From Nocardia arthritidis NBRC 100137 (GTDB lineage Bacteria; Actinomycetota; Actinomycetes; Mycobacteriales; Mycobacteriaceae), in NCBI RefSeq assembly GCF_001612765.1, contig NZ_BDBB01000018.1, positions 124,001 to 188,000 on the forward strand: a stretch of DNA of 64,000 nt, in the 5' to 3' direction. This document shows positions 9,911 through 17,723 of the stretch, piece by piece. A model generated the notes under the pieces. That model ran no database searches, had not been told where the DNA came from, and was given only the letters and a program-made list of their open reading frames with translations. Each line of letters opens with the position of its first letter. Positions within the stretch are counted from its first letter, which is position 1. Made by a program: the position numbers and the translations under genes.

Positions 9911-10967
9911 CCTGCTCGGCGTCCTGCTCACCGTGGTGCTGCTGGGCGGCAACGCCTTCTTCGTCGCCGCCGAGTTCGCGCTCATCTCCGCCCGCCGCGA
10001 CCGATTGGAAGCGCTCACCGCGCAGGGCAAGCGCAACGCGAACACCGTCATCCGGGCGGGCGAGAACCTCTCGATGATGCTCGCGGCCGCGCAGCTGGGT
10101 ATCACCATCTGCTCGATCCTGCTCGGCCGCGTCGGCGAGCCCGCCGTCGCCCACCTGCTGGAAGGCCCGTTCGAGCTGCTCGGCCTGCCCGGGCAGCTGC
10201 TGCACCCGGTGGCGTTCGCCCTCGCGCTGACCATCGTGGTCATCCTGCACATCCTGTTCGGCGAGATGATCCCGAAGAACATCGCGCTGGCCGGACCGGA
10301 ACGCAGCGCGCTGCTGCTGGTGCCGCTGCACCTGATCTGGCTGCGGCTGGCCCGCCCACTCATCGCGCTGTACAACCTGGCCGCCAATCTGTCGCTGCGC
10401 GTGCTGCGGATCGAGCCGAAGGACGAGCTCGAGGCCACCGTCTCGACGGTCGAACTGGCCGAGATGATCGGTGAGTCCCGCTCCGAGGGACTGCTCGACG
10501 AGGAAGAGCACCGCCGTCTCACCCAGGCTCTCGGCACCAGCGACCGCGTGGTCGCCGACGTGATGGTGCCGCGGGACGCGACTCGATCGATCCCTCTGCG
10601 CGGTAGCGGGACCACGCTCGGGGACATCGAATCCGCCGTCGCCGAGACCGGCTTCTCCCGCTTCCCGGTGCGAGCGAACGACGGCTCATTGGTCGGGTAT
10701 CTGCACGTCAAGGATGTGCTGGACAAAGTCGCCGACGAGAGCGCCGGTCCGGGGACGCCGATTCCGCGCACCGACATCCGCCCGCTGCCGACGGTCGGCA
10801 TGAAGACCACGCTCTACGAGGCACTCGCCCGGCTGCGCCGCACCAACAGCCATCTCGGCCGCGTGGTCGACGACCGGGGCAACACCACCGGGATCGTCGC
10901 CCTGGAGGACTTGGTCGAGGAGTTCGTCGGCACCGTCCGAGACGGAACGCACCGGGTGGGCGAATGA
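9903..10967 (+). CDS. CNNM/CorC (hemolysin C-like) membrane protein, paralogue
   Basis: 354 residues and paralogous to the upstream gene: an N-terminal CNNM domain (FFVAAEFALISARRDRLEAL; FGEMIPKNIALAGPERS) and a CBS pair (VADVMVPRDATRSIPL; TTGIVALEDLVEEFVGTVRDGTHRVGE). Unlike its neighbour it ends right after the CBS pair and lacks the CorC/HlyC C-terminal domain, matching the shorter Rv1841c. The ATG overlaps the upstream stop by eight bases, implying coupled synthesis. Likely a divalent cation transport partner; the substrate is inferred from family only. Confidence 0.9.
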   Translation: MGDLLGVLLTVVLLGGNAFFVAAEFALISARRDRLEALTAQGKRNANTVIRAGENLSMMLAAAQLGITICSILLGRVGEPAVAHLLEGPFELLGLPGQLLHPVAFALALTIVVILHILFGEMIPKNIALAGPERSALLLVPLHLIWLRLARPLIALYNLAANLSLRVLRIEPKDELEATVSTVELAEMIGESRSEGLLDEEEHRRLTQALGTSDRVVADVMVPRDATRSIPLRGSGTTLGDIESAVAETGFSRFPVRANDGSLVGYLHVKDVLDKVADESAGPGTPIPRTDIRPLPTVGMKTTLYEALARLRRTNSHLGRVVDDRGNTTGIVALEDLVEEFVGTVRDGTHRVGE

Positions 10968-11004
10968 CGATCGGCATCACCGGCGCGTGCGAGGTGCGGT
11001 GATC

Positions 11005-11937
11005 ATGCGGGTGTTGTCCGGCGCGCGGTGGCGGGCGTCCGCCGCCGCGCACCGGGCCCGGCTGGACGATCTGGTCGGGCCCTATCTCGAGCGGCGGGCA
11101 CAAGGGGCCTCGCACCCGGTGATCGATTTCTTGTTCACCTACTACGGACACAAACCCGCCCAACTGCGGCGCTGGCATCCGGGATACGGCATCGGCCTGG
11201 CGGATGCCGCCGAGTACGACGGTGCCCGTGGATATCACCGTGCCGACGAAGCGACCGACTCGACTACCGGGGATCCCGCCGGGCGGCGCGTCTACACGGC
11301 CGATCCCGCCTACCTGGTCAAACGCAGGGACACCGTCGCGTTCGTCGCGAAACTGCTGCGCGCCACCGCGTCCCGCCCCGCCCAGCTGTCCTGCTTCGGC
11401 CTGCACGAATGGGCGATGGTGTATCGGACCGACGATATCCGCCACCAGAAGGTGCCGCTGCGGCTCGGGCGCGCGGGCACCGACGCGGTGGTCGATTCGA
11501 TGTCGCTGCGATGCACGCATTTCGATGCCTACCGCTTCTTCACCCCGGACGCCGTCGGCCGCAATGCCGAGCCGCTCACCCGCGACGACCAAATCCGCCG
11601 CGAACAGCCGGGCTGTCTGCACGCGAACATGGACCTGTACAAGTGGGGCTTCAAACTGGTCCCGCTGATCTCCTCGGCGTTGCTCCTGGCTTGTCTCGAG
11701 TTGGCTTGCGCCGCACGCGAACTCGACATGCGCGCCAGCCCCTACGACCTGTCCGAGTTCGGCTACGACCCGGTGCGCATCGAGACGCCCGCCGGACGAG
11801 CCGAGTACGTCCGCGCCCAGTCCGCGTTGGCCGAACGCGCCGCCGAACTGCGCCGAACCTTTCTGGGCGTCTGCGACGAACTGCTGACATCGGACGCTGT
11901 CGCGATCGAGTGCACGGAATCGGCCCACCCGCGCTGA
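11005..11937 (+). CDS. Conserved actinobacterial protein, sometimes labelled 3-methyladenine DNA glycosylase
   Basis: 310-residue soluble protein with a conserved opening: HPVIDFLFTYYGHKPAQLRRWHPG near residues 35-58 and later LHANMDLYKWGFKLVPLISS. Similar proteins are widespread in actinobacteria and are sometimes annotated as 3-methyladenine DNA glycosylase, but I see no helix-hairpin-helix or known glycosylase active site, so I would not transfer that function. The ATG at 11005 has GAGGTG eight bases upstream, better than the GTG at 10987. It follows the CNNM pair after 37 bases and may be co-transcribed. Confidence 0.75.
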   Translation: MRVLSGARWRASAAAHRARLDDLVGPYLERRAQGASHPVIDFLFTYYGHKPAQLRRWHPGYGIGLADAAEYDGARGYHRADEATDSTTGDPAGRRVYTADPAYLVKRRDTVAFVAKLLRATASRPAQLSCFGLHEWAMVYRTDDIRHQKVPLRLGRAGTDAVVDSMSLRCTHFDAYRFFTPDAVGRNAEPLTRDDQIRREQPGCLHANMDLYKWGFKLVPLISSALLLACLELACAARELDMRASPYDLSEFGYDPVRIETPAGRAEYVRAQSALAERAAELRRTFLGVCDELLTSDAVAIECTESAHPR

Positions 11938-12096
11938 CGCCGCCGCAGCTCGACGGAAAACTTCCCGGATCCGTGCGGATTCGACGAAACCCTCCTCGGA
12001 AGTTACCGCGGATTACTACCATTCAGTCAATTCAGTGCTGACTGTCCCAGTCACCCTGGTAGCCAAGCTCGACGACGAAGTTGGGGGGTCGCGACG

Positions 12097-13671
12097 ATGC
12101 GCCCACTGGCCAGCCTGTGCCGTGCCAAACCGCTCGCTCTGCTCACCATCGGCATGGTCACGGCCGTGCTGCTGCCCGCGAGCGCCGCGGCCGATCCGCC
12201 TTCGGAGACCCGGAACGCCGTCCAGGAGTTCCTCGACGTCGGACGCACGTCGGTGCCCCGCGCCGATTGCGGACCGGGCGCCGCACCCGAGAACGGACTG
12301 CAGGGCGATGTCACCGCCGCCGACCGCGACAGTGGGCGCAGCACGCAGGGCTACCGGTGCAATATCTCCTTCGTCGGCGGCTACGCGGGACGTGGTGCGG
12401 GCATCACCTCCACCAGCTTCGAGCACTGCGCCTATCTGGGCTCCTTCTTTCCCGGCGACCTGATCAGCGAGGGGCGCGGCGTCCAGGTGCTCGACGTGTC
12501 CGATCCGGCGCATCCGCTCCCGACCATGACGCTGACCGAGCCCGCCATGCTCGCAGGCACCTGGGAGAGCCTCAAGGTCAACACCGAGCGCAAGCTGCTG
12601 GTCGGCACGGGTGTGCCGGTCGGTGAGGGCGTGGGCTATCTGTCGGTCTACGACGTCTCCGATTGCGCGCATCCGCGACTGCTCAACCCCGGCCCTGGCA
12701 CGAATCTGCTGATGCCGCTGCCGATCACCACGCACGAGGGCGGCTTCTCCCCCGACGGCAACACGTACTGGGCCTCGGGAATCGCACCCGGGTTCGTCAG
12801 CGCCGTCGACCTGACCGACCCCGCGAACCCGCACGTCGTCTGGCAGGGACTGACCGGCATCGAGGCGCACGGCTTCGGCATCAGTCCCGACGGCAACCGG
12901 ATGTATATTTCCGCGCTCGGCGGATTCACGGTCCTCGACATCAGCGCGGTGCAGCGCCGCGACCCGAACCCGCAGGTGCACCACCTCGGCCGGACATTCT
13001 GGACGGACGGCTGGGCGACCCAGCACAGTGTCCCGGTCAGCTACGACGGCAAACCCTACCTCTACACCGTAGACGAGGGCGGTTCCGGCGGCGTCAAACT
13101 CATCGACATCTCCGACGAGACCGCGCCCGAGGTGGTAGGCAAGATCAAGCTCGAGATCAACCTCCCGCAGCACCTCGACAGCAATATCGGATCCTCGATG
13201 GGCGGTTCCGCCTTCGCCTACGAATCGCACTACTGCGCCGCGGACCGGCAGGCGAACCCGACCGCCCTGGCCTGCGGGTGGATCTCCTCGGGCATCCGGG
13301 TCTTCGACATCCGTGATCCCTACGCCATCCGCGAGATCGCCTACTACAACCCGCCCGCCCGAACCGGGCAGAACCTGAGCCTGTGGAACTCGCCGCACGC
13401 GCTCGCCTCGCTCATCGGCGTTCCGCTGATGAGCGCGCCGTCGGCGCTGCGCGCCGTGCTGGAGGGAGAGTTCGACCCGCTGGATGCCACCACCGCGCGC
13501 ACCGGCCGGCTCGCCTTCGGCGACGTGTCCACCGATTGGTGTCTTTCGCCGCCGGAATGGCGCGGCGCGCAACTCTACGTCGCGTGCTCGGACAACGGTT
13601 TCATGGTGCTGCAACTGGACGACGACGTGTATTCGCCACCGCCGGACCAGCACTCGATCGTCGGATCGTAG
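12097..13671 (+). CDS. Secreted LVIVD-repeat (beta-propeller-like) protein
   Basis: 524 residues. A Sec signal peptide (basic MRPLASLCRAK, hydrophobic core, AAA-D cleavage near residue 31) precedes repeated modules of the LVIVD type: VQVLDVSDPAHP, LSVYDVSDCAHP, VSAVDLTDPANP, VKLIDISDETAP, IRVFDIRDPYAI. These probably form a propeller outside the membrane. Several cysteines could make disulphides. A G-rich Shine-Dalgarno precedes the ATG. Immediately followed, two bases after the stop, by a DUF305 protein, so the two probably work together at the cell surface. Biochemical role unknown. Confidence 0.85.
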   Translation: MRPLASLCRAKPLALLTIGMVTAVLLPASAAADPPSETRNAVQEFLDVGRTSVPRADCGPGAAPENGLQGDVTAADRDSGRSTQGYRCNISFVGGYAGRGAGITSTSFEHCAYLGSFFPGDLISEGRGVQVLDVSDPAHPLPTMTLTEPAMLAGTWESLKVNTERKLLVGTGVPVGEGVGYLSVYDVSDCAHPRLLNPGPGTNLLMPLPITTHEGGFSPDGNTYWASGIAPGFVSAVDLTDPANPHVVWQGLTGIEAHGFGISPDGNRMYISALGGFTVLDISAVQRRDPNPQVHHLGRTFWTDGWATQHSVPVSYDGKPYLYTVDEGGSGGVKLIDISDETAPEVVGKIKLEINLPQHLDSNIGSSMGGSAFAYESHYCAADRQANPTALACGWISSGIRVFDIRDPYAIREIAYYNPPARTGQNLSLWNSPHALASLIGVPLMSAPSALRAVLEGEFDPLDATTARTGRLAFGDVSTDWCLSPPEWRGAQLYVACSDNGFMVLQLDDDVYSPPPDQHSIVGS

Positions 13672-13673
13672 CG

Positions 13674-14315
13674 ATGCGGCACTGGACGCGCGCCGCGGCC
13701 CTGGCTTCGGCGGCCTTCACGCTGCTCGTCCTGGGCGCCGCGCTGCGCCCCGCGATCTTTCCGGAAGGCCGGTCCGCCACACCGATTCTCACCGAGGTGG
13801 AGATCGGCTTCGTCCAGGACATGACCACTCATCACCAGCAAGCGCTGCTCATGGTGCAGCGGCTGGATCGCTCGATCGATCCGGCGATCGCCCGGTTGGC
13901 CGAGCAGCTCGACCGCACCCAGCGCCTGGAGATCGGCACCATGCTCGGCTGGCTGCGCCTGGCGGACGCGGCCCCCGGCTCGGCGCATCCGATGGCGTGG
14001 ATGCACAGCGCGGACGTGTCAGCGCATCGGCATCCGGCAGCGCGCAGCGCCGCCACCCCGCCCATGCCGGGGATGGCGAGCGCGCCGGAATTGGACACCT
14101 TGGCGACGGCGCGTGGCCGCGACGCGGAAATCCTGTTCCTGCAGTTGATGTTTCGCCATCACCAGGGTGGCATCGCGATGGCCGAGGCCGCCGACGGTCT
14201 GCTGCGCTCCGGGCCGGTCAAGGAGATCGCCCGGTCCATGATCCACGGTCAGGGTCAGGAAGCGGGGGTGATGGGCATGCTGCTCGCCCAGCGCGGGGCT
14301 CCTGTCCTGCCGTGA
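13674..14315 (+). CDS. DUF305 domain protein, membrane-anchored or secreted
   Basis: 213 residues: an N-terminal hydrophobic segment (residues 7-25) and a DUF305 ferritin-like four-helix domain. Diagnostic His pairs occur twice, in DMTTHHQQALLM near residue 43 and MFRHHQGGIAMAEAA near residue 163, with a His/Met-rich linker between. DUF305 proteins are often found with copper-handling genes and the His/Met pattern suggests metal binding, but the metal is not established. Coupled to the LVIVD gene by a two-base gap. It ends seven bases from a convergent flavoprotein gene. Confidence 0.88.
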   Translation: MRHWTRAAALASAAFTLLVLGAALRPAIFPEGRSATPILTEVEIGFVQDMTTHHQQALLMVQRLDRSIDPAIARLAEQLDRTQRLEIGTMLGWLRLADAAPGSAHPMAWMHSADVSAHRHPAARSAATPPMPGMASAPELDTLATARGRDAEILFLQLMFRHHQGGIAMAEAADGLLRSGPVKEIARSMIHGQGQEAGVMGMLLAQRGAPVLP

Positions 14316-14322
14316 CCGACGG

Positions 14323-15081
14323 TCACGACGCCACGTGCAAACCGAAACCGGTCGCTCCCCGCGCCTCACGCCCCGGCTCGAGACGCAGGCTCCGGTCGTA
14401 GTCGCCCCCGGCTTGCGAGCGGTACCGAATCGGCTCCAGCCGCGCCAGCTCCGACATCCTCTGCCGAAGGTCGAGCGCGACGTCGCCGAAACGCGCGGAG
14501 CCCAGCCGGATGGTGTCGTGCACCAGGAACGGCGGCAGTACGTCCATGCCGGTGTAATACAGGATGCCGTGGTGGATCGGGAACAGCAGATCCTCGACCG
14601 GGCCGTTGATCCCGCGGGCGGAGTACGACGGCTGCTTTCCCCCGACCGCGACCACGAGCATCGCACGCCGGCCCGCCAGGACGCCCGCCCCGTACCTGGG
14701 CATCGCCTTCCCGCCCGCTCCGTAGGCGAACCCGCAGGTGAGAACCCGATCCACCCAACCCTTCAGGATCGCGGGCATGCCGAACCACCAGAGCGGGAAG
14801 TGCAGCACGACGGCGTCGGCCCACAGCAGCTTCTCCTGCTCGGCGCGGATGTCGGGGCTCAGCGTCCCGTCGCGGTAGGCCACGCCCGAGGCCAGCATGA
14901 AGTTGGACTCCTCGACCGCACCGAAATCCTCGGTGTCGGCGGCGGCCTTCCAGCCCATCGCGTAGAGGTCGGTGACCCGCACCTCGTGCCCGTCCGCCCG
15001 CAATTGCCGCACGGCCACGTCTTTGAGCGCACCGGTGAGTGAATCCGGCTTCGGGTGGGCGTACACGATCAGTACGTTCAT
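14323..15081 (-). CDS. NAD(P)H dehydrogenase (quinone)-type flavodoxin-fold oxidoreductase
   Basis: 252 residues, flavodoxin-like fold of the KefF/MdaB/NQO family. The opening MNVLIVYAHPKPDSLTGAL carries the phosphate-binding loop; the LHFPLWWFGMPAILKGWVDRV motif and the ARGINGPVEDLLFPIHHGILYYTGMDVLPPF stretch are typical of NAD(P)H:quinone reductases. A soluble FMN or FAD enzyme is expected, reducing quinones or related electrophiles by two electrons. The ATG at 15081 is chosen because the fold starts there; 19 upstream in-frame codons look unrelated. Confidence 0.88.
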   Translation of the reverse strand: MNVLIVYAHPKPDSLTGALKDVAVRQLRADGHEVRVTDLYAMGWKAAADTEDFGAVEESNFMLASGVAYRDGTLSPDIRAEQEKLLWADAVVLHFPLWWFGMPAILKGWVDRVLTCGFAYGAGGKAMPRYGAGVLAGRRAMLVVAVGGKQPSYSARGINGPVEDLLFPIHHGILYYTGMDVLPPFLVHDTIRLGSARFGDVALDLRQRMSELARLEPIRYRSQAGGDYDRSLRLEPGREARGATGFGLHVAS

Positions 15082-15633
15082 TCCGGCTTTCGTCACATCT
15101 CGGCGCAACAGCGTTCGGAACAGCGGATATTCCGCCATCCCCTCGATCTGCGCGGACGCGCGGCGGCAGACGGCCTGCCGCGATGGCGTGGAATGTCCCG
15201 GCGGGGCGTCTCGCCGCCCACGAGGCCGCGGGCGATCTCGTTCGCGGCTCGGTGACCGGATCGAGACCCGCTAAGCGGCCGGGGCGGCCCCGCCCGGCAT
15301 GGTGCGCACCCCGCTGCGCGCCGCAGGCGGCATCGCCCCCGAAGCCGTCGAGCGAATGCGCATTGCGCATGGCACGGTTCCGAGCGAACGGGCCGAGGCA
15401 CCCGGTCGGCCTCGGCAAGTTCGCCCATCAGCACGGTTCCGAGCGGGCGGGGGCGAGATCGACGACGTGTGCCTCGATCACGCGGCTCGCCGGAACGGCC
15501 GGCTCGTGGGCGACCGGCGAGATCATCGTCCTCGGCGGCGTGGCAGGTTGCCCGGAGAGCTTCCGGCGACGCCGGGACGGTATGGTCGGCTGAGCCGGGT
15601 CATGATCGTCGGCCGGGAGAGGTTGAGCAGCGG
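15082..15633. other. 552-base intergenic region between divergent genes, no gene supported
   Basis: GC-rich DNA between the flavodoxin-fold gene and the next plus-strand gene. Open frames on both strands are mixtures of Arg, Ala, Pro and Gly without recognisable domains or ribosome sites, so I call no gene. It must hold both divergent promoters, but I see no clear -10 elements or operator. Confidence 0.5.
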
Positions 15634-16368
15634 ATGATTCGGACGGATGCGTTCACGGTGCCGGGTCACGTGCGTGGCTATCCGGGAGTGGCGTTCGGCG
15701 GGTACGTGGCGGGCCTGCTCGCCGCAGCGAGCGGCGCCGCGCAGGTGCGCGTCGACTTCCGGCGCGCAGTTTCCGTGAATTCCCCGATTGTGCTGGCCGC
15801 CGACGGTTCGGGCGGCGCGTCGCTCACCGATCAGGAGGGCACGGTGCTCGCCGAGGCGTCCGCGTCGACGGTTACGGTGGCGCCGCGGCCCGCGCCCTCT
15901 TGGGCGGAGGCACGGGCCGCGACTGCGACCGCCGACGTGCTGCGCAAGATGAGCCACTGCTACGGCTGCGGAGCCGCCTGCACACCCGGTCGAGGCTTGC
16001 GCCTGTCGCCCTGGGCCATGCCGACGCACGACATGGTCGTCGCCGCCTGGACACCTGATCCACTGCTCGGCGGACCCGGCGGCTTCCTCTCCACCGAAAA
16101 CGTCTGGGCCGCATTGGATTGTCCCGGTGGCTGGGCCGCGATGTCCCTGCGTGACCTGCGTCCGGGAGCGGTGACCGCCGCCCTCACCGCCACCCAGTTC
16201 GAACCGGTCCGCGCCGGCGATCCCTACCTCTCCTACGGCTGGCCGATCTCCGCGAACGGCCGGAAACACACGGTCGGCGTGGCATTGGCCCGCGCAGACG
16301 GCACGCTCTGCGCCCTCGCCGAAGCTCTCTGGATCGAGCCCCGGCAGCCGCTGCCGTTCGAATGGTGA
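15634..16368 (+). CDS. Hotdog-fold-like conserved protein (thioesterase superfamily-like)
   Basis: 244 residues. The pattern resembles double-hotdog thioesterase-like proteins: GYPGVAFGGYVAGLLAAA near residues 14-31 (helix-packing Gly-rich start), an HCYGCGAACTPGRGLRL motif near residues 108-125, and a second half with WAALDCPGGWAA and a solvent-exposed beta sheet. Hotdog proteins of this kind act on CoA or ACP thioesters, which would fit the lipid genes elsewhere, but no catalytic residue is certain. The ATG at 15634 follows a weak GAGCAG. Its end overlaps the small downstream gene. Confidence 0.65.
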   Translation: MIRTDAFTVPGHVRGYPGVAFGGYVAGLLAAASGAAQVRVDFRRAVSVNSPIVLAADGSGGASLTDQEGTVLAEASASTVTVAPRPAPSWAEARAATATADVLRKMSHCYGCGAACTPGRGLRLSPWAMPTHDMVVAAWTPDPLLGGPGGFLSTENVWAALDCPGGWAAMSLRDLRPGAVTAALTATQFEPVRAGDPYLSYGWPISANGRKHTVGVALARADGTLCALAEALWIEPRQPLPFEW

Positions 16369-16565
16369 TCCACCCCACCGAAGGCGAGGCCAAGGGTGAG
16401 GCCAAGGCATTGCTCACTATGCTCGGCGCCCGCGGATTCGACGTGCCGGCAGTACTCACCGCCGAGATCGAGGCCTGCACCGATCATGCACGCCTCACCG
16501 GATGGATCACCCGTGCCGCCACGGCGAGCGCGCTCGAGGAGATCTTCGGCGACCGGACTCAGTGA
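16362..16565 (+). CDS. Small hypothetical protein (67 aa), coupled to the hotdog-like gene
   Basis: 67-residue, mostly helical, acidic/Ala-rich protein with no membrane segment. Its C-terminus (TGWITRAATASALEEIFGD) resembles short segments at the ends of Rpn/DUF4351-type and other small bacterial proteins, too weak to assign function. The ATG lies inside the end of the upstream gene (overlap of seven bases), as in translationally coupled pairs. Its own 3' end overlaps the convergent membrane gene by seven bases. Real gene status is probable but not certain. Confidence 0.5.
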   Translation: MVIHPTEGEAKGEAKALLTMLGARGFDVPAVLTAEIEACTDHARLTGWITRAATASALEEIFGDRTQ

Positions 16566-17134
16566 GTGTCGACGAAGCGGTACCACTGGCCGTCGAACGC
16601 GGAGTACTCGATGCCGTTGGTGGCGGGTGGGCCGAGGTGTGGTGGGGTGGCCGGATCGCGGAAGAACGCGAAGCCTTCGGAATTCGAGTCGCCCGCCTGG
16701 GTGTAGAACAGGCAGCCGCCGTCGCGGGGCGTGACGAAGGTGATGGTGTAGACGCCCAGGCGGGTGCGCTGGCCGGGGTGGGCACAGTCAACGGCTTGAT
16801 CTTCGAGAATGCCGCGAGACAGCCGCCAGCCGGTCTCCTCCGGGACGTCGTAAAGTGTCAGCGCAACCAGGACGCCGATCAGCACGGGTGAGGCGAGGCT
16901 GTAGAAGAAGGCCCGGTAGCGCAGCAAGCCGAGCAGCCCGAACAGGACGGCGATTCCGCCGAGCACGCCGAGGACCACCCACAACACGACGAGGGTGGGA
17001 AACGTGCCCTCTGCGGCGAGTTGCCAGAACAGCGCCGCGCAGCAGAGCGCGACCAGGGCGGTCAGCAGCCCCATCCACAGCACGAACCAACGAGGAATAC
17101 GCGACCGTGTGCGCACGGAGCCTGTGGAGTTCAC
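16559..17134 (-). CDS. Small integral membrane protein of unknown function
   Basis: About 191 residues with three hydrophobic helices (WFVLWMGLLTALVALCCAALFW, then FPTLVVLWVVLGVLGGIAVLFG and FYSLASPVLIGVLVALTLY), followed by a 90-residue soluble domain with two Cys and a Tyr/Trp-rich end (SAFDGQWYRFVDTH). No family recognised; the soluble part may be extracytoplasmic. The start is uncertain: GTG at 17134 or GTG at 17116, neither with a good ribosome site. Confidence 0.65.
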   Translation of the reverse strand: MNSTGSVRTRSRIPRWFVLWMGLLTALVALCCAALFWQLAAEGTFPTLVVLWVVLGVLGGIAVLFGLLGLLRYRAFFYSLASPVLIGVLVALTLYDVPEETGWRLSRGILEDQAVDCAHPGQRTRLGVYTITFVTPRDGGCLFYTQAGDSNSEGFAFFRDPATPPHLGPPATNGIEYSAFDGQWYRFVDTH

Positions 17135-17421
17135 CTGTTCAAGATACGAGGAGCAGAGGCTTCGCGCGCGGGATCGGTGCCGAAATCGCCCGGCCCCCTG
17201 ACGATCCCCACGACGGCGAAGCCGCGGCGAGCGCGACAGATAGCCGCGGCGCCGGTGCACGTCCAATTCCGAAATCCGCGCACGAGAGTTCCTGCGGTCC
17301 GGTGCTGCCATGTCCACCGAATTCGGACACCCGGGGCTTCGCCGCAGCCGCAGGCAGTGGAGATCCTCAGTGTGAAAACAAACATTCCGGAACGTTTTCC
17401 GATTCCGGGCCCGAACCGGAA

Positions 17422-17455
17422 AATCCCCCGGCCAGCACTACCTGACCAGGGGATT
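17422..17455 (-). terminator. Intrinsic-type terminator of the 33-codon gene
   Basis: On the minus strand a 14-base-pair stem (AATCCCC... / ...GGGGATT, six-base loop) is complete only with two G-U pairs; the plus-strand transcript would have two C-A mismatches. A short T-run follows. This asymmetry supports a minus-strand RNA hairpin ending the small gene at 17487. Confidence 0.6.
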
Positions 17456-17486
17456 CGCTACTCGAAACAGATCGTGCACCGCACGC

Positions 17487-17588
17487 TCACAGCGGCGGGA
17501 AGCCCGCCGATCCGGTGGCCATCCAATTCCAGAACATCGCCGCGCGATTGGCGAGCAATGCCACGATGTCGAGCACAACGCTTCCCAT
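17487..17588 (-). CDS. Small hydrophobic peptide gene (33 aa) with strong ribosome site
   Basis: Open frame of 33 codons between glcB and the membrane-protein gene: ATG at 17588, stop at 17487-17489. GAGGAA lies six to seven bases upstream of the ATG, the best Shine-Dalgarno in this stretch. The peptide opens MGSVVLDIVALLANRAAMFW and ends with NWMATGSAGFPPL: a hydrophobic, possibly amphipathic helix with one Asp and one Arg, then a Gly/Pro tail. It lies between two minus-strand terminator hairpins, so it is its own transcription unit. I recognise no family; membrane association or a pore/toxin-like peptide is only a guess. Confidence 0.55.
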   Translation of the reverse strand: MGSVVLDIVALLANRAAMFWNWMATGSAGFPPL

Positions 17589-17676
17589 GAATCTTCCTCA
17601 CAAATCGAACGATCTCGTGCGGCACCCAGGGTAACGGACCGATAAACGGGAGTCGAAACTCTGACCGCCGCGAAAG

Positions 17677-17713
17677 CGCGAATCCCCCGGCCGCCGGGGC
17701 CGGGGGATTCGCG
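17677..17713 (-). terminator. Terminator hairpin after glcB
   Basis: Perfect 16-base-pair stem (CGCGAATCCCCCGGCC paired with its complement, five-base loop) starting 11 bases past the glcB stop on the minus strand, followed by CTTT. It isolates the small gene at 17487 from glcB read-through. Confidence 0.7.
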
Positions 17714-17723
17714 ACGGGTGGGA

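Noticed and set aside
15093..15434. A minus-strand frame of 113 codons in the intergenic region
   Set aside because: Arg/Ala/Pro-rich composition, no family, no Shine-Dalgarno; it overlaps the adjacent gene's promoter region.
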